From Polytrichum commune (Eukaryota; Streptophyta; Polytrichopsida; Polytrichales; Polytrichaceae): 64,000 bases of DNA. Positions 45,140 to 58,640 of this stretch are shown here, piece after piece. The notes below the pieces were generated by a model. The model did no database searches, was not told the DNA's origin, and saw only the letters and a list, made by a program, of their open reading frames with translations. Every line of letters starts with the position of its first letter. Position 1 is the first letter of the stretch. The position numbers and the translations under genes were made by a program. The stretch is taken from positions 38,241,501-38,305,500 of the forward strand of contig OX485805.1 of the NCBI GenBank assembly GCA_950295325.1, read 5' to 3'.

Positions 45140-45540
45140 ACTATAAGAGAAATGTCCTAAGAGATCACACTTTTAACCAAAAGTGGGAGGAAGAACCCTA
45201 GGTAGCGTTGTGAACTTATTCATACAATTGAAGATGAGTTATGAAAACAATTCCAAAAGCGAGTCAATAAATCTAAGTTCATTCAAAATGCAATTTCCCT
45301 CTCATTGCTAAAGTATTGAAGCTGAAACTTGGAAGGATGATGGTCGGCTTGATCGTGCATCTAACCCAATTTACAATTTGACAAAAAGATCAATACTTGT
45401 CCAAATATGGTTTCCCAAAACTTGTTGTATGTTAATGAACTCAATTTTGAGAATCACTGTAGGTTTAGATAAACGATGAGCTAATGAGCTCTTAATGGAA
45501 AGTTTTCTCAAATAAGGATCAAGCCCACGGTTTCGTCCCT
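45140..45540. other. Intergenic, possibly flank of the Tc1-like element
   Basis: No gene seen. One end of the Tc1-like element should lie here, but I could not match inverted repeats to the region below 44130. Confidence 0.35.
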
Positions 45541-45790
45541 CTTTGACGGACTTTACAAATAACTCTAGTGTCTAGGAGATTCGAAACAAAATCAGCCAAG
45601 ATCCAAGTGATTCCGAGATATATTTTGATATCTTTAGATTTTTCTATACCAATTAAGGCATACTAGCCTATAGATTTTTCTGAAATCATCAGCAATTTGC
45701 CAAAAGTGTTGAACTTGAACCGGTTATTTCTCAAACTCTATCAGCTCATCTGTAACTAGCAGTCAGATCTCCCCATTTGTAGGTGCAGTA
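45540..45790. repeat. Dispersed AACCGGTT-type repeat, diverged copy
   Basis: Contains GCCAAGATCCAAGTGATTCC, AACCGGTTATTTCTCAAACT and AGATCTCCCC in the same order as 39160-39380. Non-coding. Confidence 0.55.
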
Positions 45791-45829
45791 TAAGATAACC
45801 AGGTCTTGCACGGATACTTTTAGCTCTAC

Positions 45830-46165
45830 ATCTACACTCTAAACTCTGTAATATCACTCCTCTTCTATCCCGAAACCCTTGGGAACGGATGTTTTTTAAA
45901 TCTCACTTGTTGTCATGTTCCCCTCTCATATATCACGGATTTTGATATTAAAATACACCACCAAAGAAGATAAACCACACGTTAGCATGCATCACATTGT
46001 CATCATTGTAATTATTGTCATTATTGCAATGTTAACTGTGCTATTCCATAATATCACATGTTGCACTAATCCTCTTTCATCATGCATTCATGTTAAAACT
46101 GCAAATCTCCTTAATGTCATGTGCATTGTGGTTGTCACAAGCATGATATTACAAAGTTTAGAGTG
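45830..46165 (-). repeat. Dispersed repeat family, copy 2 (inverted)
   Basis: The complement of 42530-42890: for example GCAATGTTAACTGTGCTATT against AACACAAAGTCAACATTGC, and AATATCACTCCTCT against AGAGGGAGTGACATT. Non-coding. Confidence 0.7.
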
Positions 46166-46169
46166 TACT

Positions 46170-48930
46170 TGTAGGATATAAAACATGCAATTCATGTGAG
46201 ATGATTAGCAAATCTAAGTCATGTCCGTAACCACTTTCCCCATGATTTTTGGAGCTCATATGAATATCTTAGTTATTGTCAAAGTAACAATTATTTTTCC
46301 TATGCAACGGTCATATAGGTGTCTCCAAATATGTAGTCTATTCAATTTAAATTTATTAATAAATTTTGAGCACATAGTTCAATTTCTTTTGAACAATTAT
46401 CTTTATGATGTCACCACCAAACAACACACCACTCAAATATAGGTGTCCTTTTAAGATAAGCATCCAAATTACGTCCACATATCTTTCGGTATGCAACCTT
46501 GTTGTGGGCGTGTCCAACTGCATAGAGAGTGTGGGTCATTGGATTGGAACAAAAACCATCCTATATGCTTAGCAATTTCAAAACATGAAGATTGTCATTC
46601 TCAAGTTTGTGAATCGGAGTTGAGATGCAAAGGTTGTAGGAGGTCAAAGTGAAAATTCTCTCTCTTTCTTTTTCTCTTAGTTAACGCATAGGCCCTCTCA
46701 TTTGTATTAATGATTTAATCTAGAATAATTGATATATTTGCAGCACAAACACCAATCGAATCATAACACATGTCATTTTGGTATCCATACTCACCTACAA
46801 GCCTTGCTATGTACCACTCAAATATAGGTGTTCAATCAAGAAGACTAAGCACATGAGGGCCACATGAGCTTACGAATAGTGCTCATCAATGCAAGGGCAC
46901 TGTAAAATTTGTTCACATTGCATCACACTCAATTTGCAAGCCTCTTGCACATTTTAGCTTCAGGATTGTTTAGACTTAAAACCTTCTCGAGAGGTTGGGG
47001 GCTTGAAGACATGATCCTTTTCATTGGCAGGAATTTTGCTCCTCACATTTACACTTGAGCTTCTAGCTTGAGAGCTTCAACTTTTTACCAAGCTTATGAT
47101 GCTTACGACTGCATTTTGATGACACCTATTTGGTCATTGTTGACACTCGTGTCTTTTTTGACAGGCTCTCTTCAAAATTAGAAGTTGCAAGTCACTTACC
47201 AAGAGTTTGAGATCTCATTTTTGTGAGCATTCCTTGGCTCAGCGTGAATCGCCCTTGTTAGGTGCCAATTCCCCCTTGATATCTAACTTCGAACATGGGC
47301 ACTTTACACTTGCTCAAACTATTGGAAGCTTGAGAATCAGTTAATCTCAATCCTCAAACTCTTCATTGTTTGATCAGTAGATGAAGGCTTTTGAGATTCA
47401 ACTACCAAATCCCAAATATTGCAGGATGAAGCTTTCAATTCGAGAGTAAAGGCTGCCTACCCTTGATGCCGTTGCTTAGCTTTGTATTAAGGTGCTTTTG
47501 GTTTGCAGAAACTCACATACAAGCTTTGAGGATTCAAGAGAAGGGAAGTTCAATGATTATCAAATTCGCAAGGATGGCCTTCAGTTTTTGAATATTGTAG
47601 GCCAAAACAGGAAGATCAGGTGGCTTACAGTCTTGAAGTGCTTTTATTGTACAAAGGTAAGGTTTGCAAATTTGCAGTAAGCCATGTTGATTAGCAACAT
47701 TATCGTAACTTTTACATTGAAATTCGACCCTTGGCTCTGGTAATTTAGAGCATCGGAAACATGAGGGTTAGCTAGTGGCAAGCGCACTAACAGAAAGGGT
47801 AGGTGCCAAACATCAACATGGTGATGACAAGACACAAGGGCGAGATAAATGGGCAAGGCAGCTCACAGGATAACACATTACATGAATTCTCCTCTTAATG
47901 GGGCTAGTGCAAACACATGTAGCTTACCATTACAGATAAGCATTCTATGCAGAGAAGTTACCCAGTGGTGCAACACAAATGACCAATTGGTAACTTCCCA
48001 AAAATGACAGACACGAACACAACACTAGAGTAACATTGAAAACTAAATCTACAGGGTAGTGAAGACCTTACCTGTATTTGCCACTCACATGGATAGTGCA
48101 GAGCGGGTGAGAAGTGGTTGACTTCTACCCATTCAATGCAAGGAGCTACATTTGTCCTTCTATTGCAAGTGGCTGTTCTCAGTGTCTACAACTATCAATC
48201 ATATCTCAAGAAGGTGCCCATGATGCAGGTTGGCGTCTTCAAAAATCTTACATACCTTGGATTGTGCAGCACAGTGCAAATTTCGAAGATAGCAATGCAT
48301 CCAAAACTTGTTTTGGCGGCCACAAGGTGTAAAACACAACAGGTCATGTGGTAGGTGACATGTGAGGACTGCACAAAGCGTACATGAATCAAAAATAGAA
48401 TAAGGTTAATGAAAACTGCAGGTCAATGCACCCTCTACACTGGTTGTGCTTCCAAGTAATTTACCACTTGATGACATTTTTCAAGTTGTCCCATTGGAAA
48501 TACGAATATAGATTTGATGACCATGTTCTCCAGATTTGACATACTGCACACCTTTCTTTCTGTTAAAGTATTTTGCCTGTTACCGATGAAGTAGACATCA
48601 TCAGCAAGTGATGATGAATGAGCTCAATAAACATCAATAAGGCCCCTCAAAGCTAGAGAACATCTATTTATCTGGAATCTCACACATCAGTTCATCATTT
48701 CAAGGCTAGATATCTTAGTCAAAACCAAGGATCACTTGTAAACTTCTGTTAGCATGTGTTTTCTCAGATTCTATACAACAAGCGCATCAAGGACATTAGC
48801 TGTTCTCAAATAGTAGGTCCACCTTAGCACAGACAATTCAATCTACTACTGGTGTAAGAAAACTATAGCACAGCAATCTAGTAATTATCTCATGCCAATT
48901 CAGCAAACACTACAGCATTTATCAGGTTGT
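46170..48930. other. Intergenic, repeats and nothing coding recognised
   Basis: 46380-46480 and 46740-46870 resemble the dispersed CACTCAAATATAGGTGT sequence at 18500-18600 and 21700-22090. From 46900 to 48930 the sequence has fewer in-frame remnants and no recognised gene. It lies beyond the 3' end of the host gene. Confidence 0.4.
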
Positions 48931-49411
48931 GCCCAAGATATCTTTATTCAAGACTGGATCCTCTTTGTCACAAGAAACTGGTCTACTACCTCGCACCGTA
49001 TTCACAAAGTGATGCATGCTTCAAAAGTGAATCAGAGGTAGAATGGATTTCCGTTCACCTCCTGTGAAATGAAGTATGCCGACCATGTTGACGTGAAATC
49101 CATGAGTTAGCTAGATCTGGACAACAGGGTAGTAACAGCTTCCACTGTAATTTGGAATCGCTCTCTGTGGGCCAACATGGAGATTGCAGAAAACATGCAA
49201 ATCTCTGCACAAGGCTCAGGGTTCCATAATATTGTTGCTCTTCACAAAACCGTCTGAGAGCAGTATAAAAGAAGTGGCTCATTCTGGCCATGTATAATCC
49301 CAACCAAGAAGACTCAAATGCTCTCCTGTAACAATGACTGTACAGGAACAGGAGATAAGTGCTTGCAAGAAAATGTTCCTTGATTTGTCATGTGTGAAAC
49401 AGGTTTTACAA
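48930..49411 (-). other. Likely 3' untranslated region of the PHD/GNAT gene
   Basis: Sequence directly after the stop codon on the minus strand, with no further coding motif. A plausible AATAAA-type signal lies on the minus strand near 48947-48952 (TTTATT on the plus strand). The end is an estimate. Confidence 0.35.
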
Positions 49412-52400
49412 TCACTCTGACCTTTCAGCCCTTGATCTCTTCAAAGATATAGGCTTTTCGAGCATGCTGGTACCCGTGAAGGTTATCAACCGTAAGGTTG
49501 ACCGGAATTTTGAGAGCTGTCAACAGAAATTTCCCACCAAAGCAGCATAAGAACATTTACGTAGCAAAGTCAAAATGCATATTCTCATGGTGTCTGTAAA
49601 AAGAGTCTCACCAAAGCAATTTAAAATGATTATAGGTCACTAGGTATACCTGTGCATCTTCCATCCGGGTGAAGCCAAATTTGTTCATCCACATGGACTC
49701 TGTATCCTTAGATGTTGGGAGGACCAAACGTTCCACACCCAAGTGCCTAAGTTGTCTCTCAATTGTTCTCATTAGAGCTTTGCAGAAACCCTGCGCAGAC
49801 AGCCACGAACCATTAACTTCAGCCACATCAGAATTAACCAGAAGTTCTTTCAAAAAGGGTTGTAATTGTGTCATAAGCCACTTGAGCAGACAGCAGAATA
49901 GGCCTTACATAGCCATACAAACCATGTAACTTCCAAAGCCAATCTCCCTGTCTATATTAAAAAGACAGATGATTTGACACTTCAAAAACCAGGAACAATG
50001 ACTACTCATTACTACCTCATGTCTGGGAGGAGTGACTTGGCAGACCCTACTTGTAACCACAGTACTCATTGCAATCACAGCTGCTGCTGTATGCTTTTCA
50101 TAGGAATATACCCTGATTGCAAGAATAATATGAAACTTGATTTCTGGAATCTGATTTTAAGAAATAGACATTACCTGCTTCCGATGCATCGGACTTGTTG
50201 CAACAAGAGGAACTTCAGCAATTTGCCGACCAAAAATTTGCAAAAGGGCTGTTGATACCACCTTCCCACTGAACACAACAAACAGACCACAGAGCATACC
50301 TTTAAAGTAAGTAACAACCTCCCTGCTTGTTTACTGCAAGAAAAAGCATTTACCACTAACACAACAAACACATAAAACAGCTTAAAAAATCACTCTCTCA
50401 ACAAACAAAGAGCAACTTCGCATTGTCCACAAGAGAAACACCACTGACCAGCATGAATGGCAAGAGTTCCCAGTAAGGCTTACTTGAGTTTGAGAACCAC
50501 ACAGAAGATACTATCAAAGTCATAGTCTCCTGATCTTTGGCTGCAGAAGACAAAGAATATCAATCAATACTTGCTCCAACATCGTCCTTGACTAGATCAC
50601 TCCTTGAAATTCAGAGAATCATTCCATACAGTACTTAAGAGGCACCACAGCAATTTCATAATGAAAAATTGGCACACCTGCGGACCATGAGAGGGATCAA
50701 GTTCTGTCCACTGGTGGCATCCCTAATTCGATCTGAGCATTCCTGCAAAGACAACATGTAGGAGGTGATTAGCAATATATCATATTACTGTAGTTTACAA
50801 GCATCATGTGCAACTGAAATCAACCTATCTATGATCACCACTAGAAGATAATGTCACAATTTTCCTAATGAGAAGGGAAAATTTGAGGGGAAAAAGGTAA
50901 CAAAGTGATTCAAGATATCTTTGAGCCAATACACATGGTATGCAACAACTTATCTCAAATGCAAGGACAAGATACACCAGAGGAAGATGTACCATGAAAA
51001 TCTCCACAGCCTCGGAGAGTGTCTGGTTGCTAAGAGAGGCCTCTCCTCTACCGGTAAGAATCTGCCAAGTAAAGACAGGGCTACTGGACTCCGCCAATTC
51101 CTTGGCGCCACCCTGCTGCTGCCGACATTCCAGTAATCGGCTTATAATGCTATCAGATAGGGGCTCGGACCCCTTTGCCACCATCTGGCCCAACATCTCA
51201 TCTATATCCTCACAGTCCTTCTGACAAAACCATTCTCCTTCTGGTAGCTCCTGTCATTTGAAAATTATTGTTAATACCTAAATCAGTGGAATTGGTTGGG
51301 GAGATGGAGCTTCCACTAATTGGAGAATAGATTCAGATACCCTATCATTTGAAGGACTTGGCTTCACAGGATTATACCAGAATCTGTACAGAAATGTGAA
51401 CTCGGTCCCCACACACTCTCATTCTCCACTCTCTTCTACTACTCAACACAAATGAAATCTCTGTTTTTTTGCAAGTGAAGTACATAAGATTGGCATCATA
51501 ATCACTCTCCATATCATGCAGGCTTCAACTGCATTGACCCCTATATATATTCGGAAGAAAACAAGTAGCGACACTTACATTAAGATCATCCATCCCTGAT
51601 TCTCTCAAGCAGCCAACATGGTACTCCCGCCCACACTGCCAAAAGTCCGACACCAACTGAAGTTAGAACTACACCACATATAATCAGCAGTGAGGGTGTA
51701 ATGAGATTCAGTTGTTTTAAGAAATTTGCTGTGTAATCATCATGACACTTCCTAATCACACCATACCAACAACATGTGGTTTTCAGAAGTAACAGAAAAC
51801 AACCAAAGACTTTAAGGGAGTAACAGATTTACTCACTTGATTACAAACCAGCATGGTCACATCAAATCCAGACTTGCTCATATTCCATTTTCTGCAGATA
51901 AAGGGGAACACCACAAACATCTTCTGTAAGAAGAAAGCAGTACATACACAAAATGAGCAAGGTGCATGCTATATGGAAGGTCATCCAACTAGAGACTTAC
52001 ACAAGGGAAGGTATATTAAAAAAAACGAAAATAGTGAAGACAGCAGCCTTATATCTTAATTCATGTTGAGAACAGCTTCAATATAAGTAAAAGTCAATGG
52101 AATATCGTTAAGGTTTTGGAGGCCTCTTATAACTATTTCATTTCCCTACCTCTCAATATCCTGAACCACGGTAAGTTTTCCAGAGACCTTGCTTGTATAC
52201 CTAGTTAGAGCACTTACTTGCAAATGGCACATCCACCAACCGAATTATGGGCTTCCAAATGCCTTATGTGGCGACCTCGATCATCTGGTGCTGCAACATT
52301 AGCATCTACACGTCTGCTTGATGGCTTGTAAGCATTTTTCAAAGCTGGGATATTATCCTTCTGGCAAGTCCGGCAATACCACTCGCCATTGGACTGATTC

Positions 52401-55400
52401 TCCAAACCTGAACAATAAGAAGGCAAGAACCACAACAACGAAATATCTAAATTAGCTTGCCAATATTCTCATCTAACTAAATATCATCAACTCTCCTGTC
52501 ATTAAACATTTCCAAATACATAACGGGGTCCAAGTATTAGAAGAGTCTTTGAGTCATAACTACATGCATGTACAAATAGTTCACTTGCCAATGTCAAATC
52601 TACAGGCTCTAACCATGAATAAAGATGGTCATTGTGAATGCGACATGACTTGGGCAAGAGCAAGGACAAGACATCTTCAATAAAACTTGACTGACTTGAG
52701 CATGGATTTACCTAAATTTACTAGATCAGCCAGTGGTGTACAATGAAAGTAATCCACAATCCCTGATATATTGATTGAAAAAGGAATTGGAAACATACAA
52801 TGTGTTGGTGACAAAAAAAATTCCTACTCCAGTGTTCCACACGGTTCTTGAGTGTGGCCAACAAGAGAAAGCCGTGTGCTAATGTGGGTTGCCGTGCATT
52901 GATTCTTTACATCCGCTATTTGGCCTTCGACCTTTCTAGACTCCCATTCAGCACATTAGATAGTAGGTTCCTAATTTTGAAAGAATTAGGTTTTCTGCTA
53001 GGCTTAAACAGTTTCTGACCTAGATCACTGGTCTCTTCCGCACAATCATGGCACCATGCAAGATCACAACCCTGGCACTGTGAAAGGTTTCCACGATCTC
53101 CACAGTCAATACAAGAATTTGTTTCACCAGCCCAAGCAACACGTTTTGTACTTTCGCCAAGCTTGTTCTGGTCAGCAAGCTCTTTACACAAGTCTTTTAG
53201 AGACCGGCCATCTGCTAATAAGATACTCCCGTACCTGGAACATCCAAAACATCCATAAGAATCTGCTTCCAGTCCACTAGTCCTATCACTCACACTCTCA
53301 CTTAATACTGTATTTGCAATCGGAAATGTCTAATTTGATTTCTAGTCACAAGATAAAGCTAAGGATATCCAGAACAATAATAATTTCAATTTGAACACCA
53401 CAAAACCATGTGAATTTAGCAAGTGAAGGCTACACATTCAAGGACATAAGCACTCTCGTGACTAGCTTCACTGAAGTAGGACACTCACGGATTTCGACGA
53501 GCCTCACAACCAGCATGTTGCTCAAATGCAGAACAACTGATCTGCAGAAAACCAAAAAAACTTTCAGGCAAGCTTGCATAGGTTCACTACAAGAGAAACA
53601 TGATCATTTACATCTACCTTGCAAAGAGGTTCCCACATGAGAAATTGCACAAGGACACCCCTCCACAGCATCTCAAACAAGATTATCTTATTAGGACCTA
53701 TTTAATGTGAAATTGAATTTCCTTGCAGATGAATGTCCCATCCAGCACAATTTGTCTCACTTCCTTCACTTTACGTCCCATTATAAATGGTGTGGCCACA
53801 GTCAAGGCAATATCAGAACCAGCAGAAATCATCTGGATCTCAAAGGCCTCCCCACCTTCACATTCAGATATATTGAAACACACAAAAAGACCAATTCAGC
53901 ATTGCATTAATACTGCAACATGACCCATTGACATGAGACTGCAGAAACTCACTTCTTGTTTACAGCAGCTGCAACAAATCCCACCACCTTTCTTCACACC
54001 CTTCAGAATACACTGCCACACAAAACCAGATCCTATAGTTTAGATTATGCATGTCAGCACAAAACACTCCCATAATACCATATCAGCATAACAGATATGG
54101 CAAAATTTGTCCCCATAATCATCTTTATCTGGCCTGTGCATAAAAGAAAGATATTACTTCCTACTCCAGCTCTTTACACTGAACTGGTGGCAAAGCATGC
54201 CTAGTTTTCATTGCTAATTAGAAATAAACATTCGCCCCTTGCCTAAATTGAGTAACAAACCCTGGTAATATGTACCTGATTTCTCGCGTAATACCCTAAT
54301 TCTGTTCCATCTTGCAGACCACCAGGGAGGAAAAGAGATTTGTGTAGATGTGCATCTCGGGCTGATCGAGCCGACACTGTCGCATCTTTCTCTCTGTAGA
54401 TGCCATGATCAAATTGAACATCTCATTAGAAACCACAGAAAGAACCTACACTTCATCAACAAGATAATACCCAGAATGGGCCACAGTACTGTTGTAGACA
54501 CTAAGAATGAGACACAGCAGAGTTTGGAAGGATCCCTAATGCAACAGCAAGCAGAACTGGTGTACGCTCTTGTGAGAAACAAAATCACAATCATTACAGA
54601 CAATCCGCATTGCCATATTGACTGCTTCAAGACAACAGCATGATCACCAAGTAATCCTACTGATTGATTGTCTACCAGAATAACTAGCCAAAACTTGTGT
54701 ACCTTGATCGGGCTTCCTCTCTATCTCCAACAGGAGCAGGACGTTTTGCTTTGGGCAATGGCAGAGGCTTTTTCACTGGCTTCTCACAACTGGCACAGAA
54801 CCAGTCCCCCCGATGAGAGCTCAAGACTCCAGCGCACTCTGTACAATAAAGTATCAATATTAGATATCAACATCAAGCCAGAAAGGACCCTGTAAATAGG
54901 AGATATATTGGGGTTTAACCATTCGATCCCATGCCCTGAATTGAAGTCCCTATAAGTTTGATCAGACATGCCTGGATGACACATGGATGAACATCTTGCT
55001 CCTTTGCATAATATCATTTTCCCACTTTCAGGACCCCCACACTTTGTGCAAACAGCCTTCCTCTTCATGGCACCTTGGATCTCTCCTATGGCATGCTTTA
55101 GAGCTCTCAGTATGTTGTCCCCACAATCTGCAGCTTCTTGTCCAGCACTCAAGATGTCCCGCAAGTTCTTCCCATTTTCAAGGTAGATGTTATCACTTGG
55201 ATGGTGAGAAGTGCTTCCTGAATGAGCCTCAAATGCAGAAATAGAGACAACCTGCAAAATGCCACAAGTGAAGCAAGTCACGCATGAAGTAATTTACGAA
55301 GTACAAAAGTGCAGTGATTGAGCTTATGTTTCAACCAGAAATGACAATTATTGGCTCAAGAAGAGAAGAAATAGCTCGCCTCCCAAGTGATAAGCATGTT

Positions 55401-56995
55401 CTCGTTTACACACCTGGTCACCTTTGCAAATTCGGCAATTACAAACAACGCCCATGTCTTGTAGGATCCCTGTGAGCTGCATACACAGAACAGCAGATCA
55501 GTAAATCAAATATGATGTGCACAGTACAAAAAGAAAATGGTCACATGCCTAAAAATTACATTTGGAAGTCACAAGTGCCCTCTATAAAGTGGACAAAAGC
55601 AGGAAGACACTTGCAACTCTCTAACAAATAAATCCAACACCCCCATACTTGTAAAAGCCTTGACAAAAATCAGAATGTCTGCACCTCTAGGACTAGCTTC
55701 AGGAAATAGACAATGGCTTTCTACTCGAAACACAGTGGGCGTAAGGACCCTGAAGGAATTGACATACCTGCTCCCCACGGCATGTGCAGCGAACATAATG
55801 CCCCTCCAAAAGCCCCGTTGCCATCAGTTCCTTTGCATTTCTTGGGGGCTTCAGCAATTTATCCCCAACCGGCACCATTGCCTTCAGCTGCCACCAACAA
55901 ATAACCAATAACCTCATAGTTAAAATAGGTATCATAAACTTATGTTGACACAGAAATCCAAACATGGGGAGCAAGAGAATGTGCAAGACTGTTGAGTTTC
56001 TTTTATCCCCACCTAGAAACTATGACATACACATTTCAAAATGATTGACCATAATCCAAGAATGCAGAATCAGGAATCATGACCCGCACAGAAACCTTCA
56101 AATGCCTTTTGAGTAGAAGCTGCATTTATTCAGGTTTAAGAAATGGGAGGAAGGGTCATGAGGTTTCCACGTCTTTCTTTGCTATTTCCATCCACAAATT
56201 TATAAGACCTCACAGTTTCAACTTGCATACCCTCTTTCCCACTGACTTCATCAACCCCTGAACCTGTAACCAAAGTCAATATCAAAAGACCAAAGATGCT
56301 TCCCTGTCCCCCCTCAGACTTCCGTCAAAAGAGAGCTGGACATGGAGGCAATTGATAACAGCAGATAGGAAGCGATGTTACACCAGAGCAATACCAACAG
56401 ACTCACAAACCTTAGAGGCAGCTGCTCGAGGGGCGTGCACAAGGCGCACAGGCATCTCCTCTGCATCTTCAGGCCTCTCTGGGCTCTCTGACCCCTCATC
56501 GCTTTCGTGGACAGGGATTGAATGTGGAACCCTAGAATTCATGTAATGAATTGTTCTCTTCCGCTTGCGGGCTCTTTGTTTCACCGTCCCTTCTATATCA
56601 TGTGGCAATCTAGTTATGATGCGACCGTCCCTAGGCCCCCCATTCTCAGTCAATGAGGCCTCCACACTCGGCCTTTCATCTGGTTTCGTTGTCAATACAA
56701 TTTTTGAAGCCTGCTTGACCTGCTCCTCAGGCAACACCTCTTCTTCGTCGTGCCCATCTTCCATGTCTTCATCATCCTTGTCATCATGGGTGGTGGTGGC
56801 GTCCACCGTATCTTGAGTTCCCTCGCTGCTGTACGCAGTACTTGAGGACGAGTGCTCCAATTCCATGTCCTCCATTTGCAACTTTTTCCGAGAGATTGAA
56901 GCAGGCACTTTGCCGGACAGTCTATCATCTCGACTTATGTCTACGACAATATTGAGCTCCTCCAACTCCTGCTTGCTGCTTCTCTGCGCGCCCAT
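49412..56995 (-). CDS. Chromatin reader: TDBD/Jas domains, PHD fingers and GNAT acetyltransferase (IDM1-like class)
   Basis: Nineteen coding exons, 892 codons, phase consistent throughout: 56995-56411, 56263-56231, 55887-55768, 55476-55414, 55251-54972, 54838-54703, 54393-54276, 54012-53953, 53541-53489, 53234-53020, 52407-52218, 51891-51837, 51635-51579, 51250-50993, 50742-50678, 50534-50484, 50268-50175, 49790-49650 and 49516-49412. An acidic, basic-patched N-terminus precedes TDBD 1 (AKELMATGLLEGHYV...CNCRICKGDQVVSISAFEAHSG), PHD 1 (VCTKCGG...MCHPECAG...DWFCASC), TDBD 2 (LFLPGGLQDGTELGYYARNQ...FEQHAG...YGSILLADGRSL), PHD 2 (CIDCGDRGNLSQCQGCD...EWYCRTC), PHD 3 (CAICK...LVCNQCGREYHVGCL) and GNAT (IAEVPLVATS...GVERLVLPTSK...FTGTSMLEKPI). 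IDM1-class proteins read histone tails, acetylate H3 and promote active DNA demethylation. It is intact, apparently the only host gene here. Confidence 0.93.
54839..54971 (-). other. GC-AG intron splitting PHD finger 1
   Basis: The donor reads CCAG|GCATGT (intron begins GC at 54971-54970) and the acceptor is TTGTACAG. Only this junction restores the PHD motif: CHP from exon 5 joins ECAG from exon 6, giving MCHPECAGVLSSHRGDWFCA. A GT donor a few bases downstream would break the finger. GC-AG introns are roughly one per cent of plant introns. Confidence 0.75.
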
Positions 56996-57009
56996 ATTCC
57001 CTCCCAGGC

Positions 57010-58256
57010 TTCAACTCTTGGAAATAACCTGCCCCCCACGCCTATATACGTGACTCCCCAAGCCTCCTGAAAAGCGATGGCTACCTACAACCGCTCCCTG
57101 AATCCTCACTCAAAGATCAAAAACTCGGATAGAGCGAATGGGGCGCCTCTTCATTCATTAACCCTCTCGAATGCTGTGAGAGAAATTTGAGAATCCAAGA
57201 CACACAAACAAGTATGTGCTCTACAACATCTGGCAGCAACATTCAACCTGGTAATAAATAGACGTTTGCGTGCCTCACTCGACCAGAACGCAACATGAAA
57301 CCTAGTCCCCGTGACCACACCCTAGTTTCAACACTCCCCCCTCTCGCAAAATCGTCAACAGAGAGCTCCCATACACAACACGCACACACTTTTCAAATCT
57401 TCTCAACTTCCCCTGCCGCTGCCTCTCTTGCTCGCTCTCCACCTCCTACAGCATTCCACGCTCCACCCTAACGCCCGACTCGACCTCTCGCTAAATCCTC
57501 ACTCACTCAAGAGCTTCTAAAGCACTCTCCTCCCCCTCAATTCATCCACCATCAACTCGCTGATCCGATGACGCCCTCCCAGCCAGGGTTCCTTCCCTAC
57601 CAGCATTCCACACTACACCCTAACTCCCAACTCTCGCCACACTTATCCACTTCCGTCAGAGCTCCGAAGGGCAGGCAAATCCTCTTCCACCGCAACCGTC
57701 CCTACCCCAGGCCCCACGCATCAATTCCCCGCAAAGCTCGCTCTGAACCACCCAGCCTCCTCCAGGGTTCCCTTACCCGCATTCTACGCCCTAAGGCCCG
57801 AACCGAACTCACGCTCCTTGTACACCCTAAAGGCGCCACTCGACCTCTCCCACTCCGGACACGACCTGGAGCGCCGAATCCTCTACGACCGCAATCGTCC
57901 CTACACTACTCATCACTCCCTCACGGTTCCCCTACCGCACCCTAACCCCCTCCCGCATCCTTCCACTCCACAACACCTCACACCACTCCCCTCCGGAACT
58001 AAACCAAACCAAAAAAAACAAAAACAAAAGAAACTCTCACAGGCATGCACGAACGAAACGAAACAACTTGCTGTGCGGAAGCCAGGAAGAAGCGCAATGA
58101 GAGAGACAGACAGACAGACAGACAGAGAGAAGAGGCGAGCACGGAGAGTTCAGAGTTGGTTGTTGTGGTTTCCGAGGGGGCGGGGCGGGGAGCGGCTTGA
58201 AGACGAGGAAGGGGAGGAGGACGGGGAAGGAGAGAGAGGGGGGGGGGCAATCGTAC
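57010..58256 (-). other. First intron of the PHD/GNAT gene, with internal duplication
   Basis: The acceptor side is GGGGGGCAG or TTGAAG just upstream of the ATG at 56995; the donor is GAAAG|GTACGA at 58256. Within it, about 57445-57720 and 57600-57935 share diverged blocks such as CAGCATTCCACGCTCCACCC / CAGCATTCCACACTACACCC and ACCGCAACCGTCCCTAC / ACCGCAATCGTCCCTAC, so open frames here (57568-57945 and others) come from CT-rich duplicated sequence. A GACA tetranucleotide repeat lies at 58106-58128. Confidence 0.6.
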
Positions 58257-58640
58257 CTTTCGGCCATCGTGGCGGGCAGCGAGTCCGCGTGTGAAGCTCC
58301 GACGAAGACGAAGCCCGTGGCATCTGGTGCGGGGGCACATAAGCTAGGGTTTGGCATGGCCATGGGGGGAAGGGAGGGGAAGGGAAGGGAAAGGAAGGGA
58401 AGGGATGGCAGACGGGGCGGGGCAGGCTGGGTCAGTCGTGCCCGGTGGTCGAGGACAGCCAGCCAGCCAGCCAGCCAGGGTTTGGTTTGGTTTGGTTCGG
58501 TTCGGTTCGTTCGTTGGTTCCCTAATTCCCTCCGACTCCGCTCCGGTCCTTTCCCTTCCGTTCCTTTCCTTTGCCTCCCCTTCCCCGCCTCTCCGGTGTT
58601 TCGCGGCCTGTTCGCGGCCTGTTCTCGGGGACCGGGGGGC
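58257..58640 (-). other. 5' exon (leader or short coding extension) of the PHD/GNAT gene
   Basis: Minus-strand sequence upstream of the GTACGA donor has an ATG at about 58363 reading MAMPNPSLCAPAPDATGFVF and continuing to the splice site. If joined to an acceptor TTGAAG|CCTGGG near 57008, it would run in frame into the main ATG and add about 40 residues. If the GGGCAG acceptor is used, it is an upstream open frame in the leader. The choice cannot be made from sequence alone. Confidence 0.4.

Noticed and set aside
54050-54130. Minus-strand stretch reading DKFCHICYADMV, resembling the start of a PHD finger
   Set aside because: It falls inside the intron between exons 54393-54276 and 54012-53953; skipping it joins RNQ to CILKGVKKGGG as the family requires.
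57568-58294. Plus-strand Pro/Ser/Arg-rich frames of 125 and 158 codons
   Set aside because: They lie in CT-rich, internally duplicated intron sequence antisense to the PHD/GNAT gene and show no domain or splice signals.
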